A stretch of DNA of 6,120 bases, from NCBI GenBank assembly GCA_021850345.1, contig JAJZMN010000196.1, positions 1 through 6,120 on the forward strand, written 5' to 3'. Shown here piece after piece: positions 5,795-6,120 of the stretch (positions within the stretch are counted from its first letter, which is position 1; each line of letters starts with the position of its first letter). The notes beneath the pieces were generated by a model. It was not told the origin of the DNA, did no database searches, and saw nothing but the letters and a program-made list of their open reading frames with translations. The position numbers were made by a program, and so were the translations under genes. The DNA comes from Actinomycetes bacterium (GTDB lineage Bacteria > Actinomycetota > Acidimicrobiia > Acidimicrobiales > RAAP-2).

Positions 5795-6120
5795 CCACGA
5801 TGGTGACGTGCCCGTCGTGCGGGACGGTGAGCCACCTCGACGAGCTCGCCCGCGACGCCGACTGCTTCTGCCGGGTCTGCGATTTCCCGCTCTTTTGGAG
5901 CCGCGGCGAGCGGGTCGTGACCGGCGGGGAGGGTGGCGCCGTAGGGCTCAGGCGGTTGCCCGGCATCGCCGGGCGCGTGGACGTCGCGACCATCGTGTGC
6001 CCCGCATGCGACGAGCCCAATCCGTTCGCGCGCCGCATCTGTGTCCGCTGCGGCGCGACACTGCGGCCTGCGCCACCCCCGCCGCCGCCGCCACCCCCGC
6101 CTCCGCCGCCACCACGCCCG
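5791..6120 (+). CDS. Zinc-ribbon protein with polyproline tract, 5' partial
   Basis: The first 110 codons of a gene that runs off the window. Two zinc-ribbon-like modules are visible. The first has Cys7-Pro-Ser-Cys10 paired with Cys27-Arg-Val-Cys30 (an extra Cys sits at 25). The second has Cys70-Pro-Ala-Cys73 paired with Cys84-Val-Arg-Cys87 in a classic short ribbon with ICVRCGATL. Between them is a Gly-rich segment (44-62). From residue 95 there are 14 consecutive prolines, then Arg-Pro at the edge. Such an arrangement usually means a soluble metal-binding head joined by a stiff linker to a further domain or membrane anchor, which is not seen here. The ATG overlaps the tail-I stop (ATGA), placing it in the operon. 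I recall zinc-ribbon proteins beside actinobacterial eCIS baseplate genes, but their role is not known to me. Possible roles are assembly chaperone or cell-envelope attachment; neither is shown by the sequence. Confidence 0.88.
   Translation, partial: MTTMVTCPSCGTVSHLDELARDADCFCRVCDFPLFWSRGERVVTGGEGGAVGLRRLPGIAGRVDVATIVCPACDEPNPFARRICVRCGATLRPAPPPPPPPPPPPPPPRP

Overview
The window is a very GC-rich stretch (GC-dominated third codon positions) in which every supported gene lies on the + strand and is tightly packed. The genes are the spike and baseplate section of a contractile phage-tail-like injection system. The closest match is the extracellular contractile injection system (eCIS) family, which includes Afp, PVC, metamorphosis-associated structures and the Streptomyces Cis particles. 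Base composition, gene order and the zinc-ribbon gene after the baseplate genes suggest an actinobacterium or a similar high-GC soil or environmental bacterium. That assignment is inference; no taxonomic marker is present.

Layout. Bases 1-177 hold no gene I can name, although one frame is open and looks coding. A small helical protein (178-336) is followed by a CIS_tube + LysM spike-adaptor protein (336-992, Afp7/Cis7-like) and a VgrG-like spike of the gpD + gp5 type (992-2770, Afp8/Cis8-like). Next come a gp25-like baseplate wedge protein (2812-3255, Afp9/Cis9-like), a large baseplate assembly protein of the gp6/gpJ type (3294-5243, Afp11/Cis11-like) and a tail protein I-type baseplate protein (5240-5794, Afp12/Cis12-like). 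Last is the 5' part of a protein with two zinc ribbons and a polyproline tract (5791 to the window edge). Sheath, inner tube, tape measure, AAA+ ATPase and terminator/cap genes are not here and would be expected on either side.

How the genes work together. Four junctions are stop/start overlaps (TGATG or ATGA), and the only gaps are about 40 bases, so this is one transcript with translational coupling. The LysM protein is expected to bridge the central spike to the inner tube. The VgrG-like trimer forms the spike and needle. The gp25, gp6-like and tail-I-like proteins form the hub-proximal wedges that start sheath assembly and trigger contraction. No promoter, terminator, RNA gene, mobile element or CRISPR is visible.

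The main points for a second look are: an 11-bp perfect hairpin inside the start of the gp25 gene; an abrupt change in threonine codon choice (ACA common in the two spike genes, absent from the three baseplate genes); the lack of a PAAR tip gene where Afp/PVC clusters have one; the two-zinc-ribbon/polyproline protein; and the unresolved coding status of the first 177 bases.
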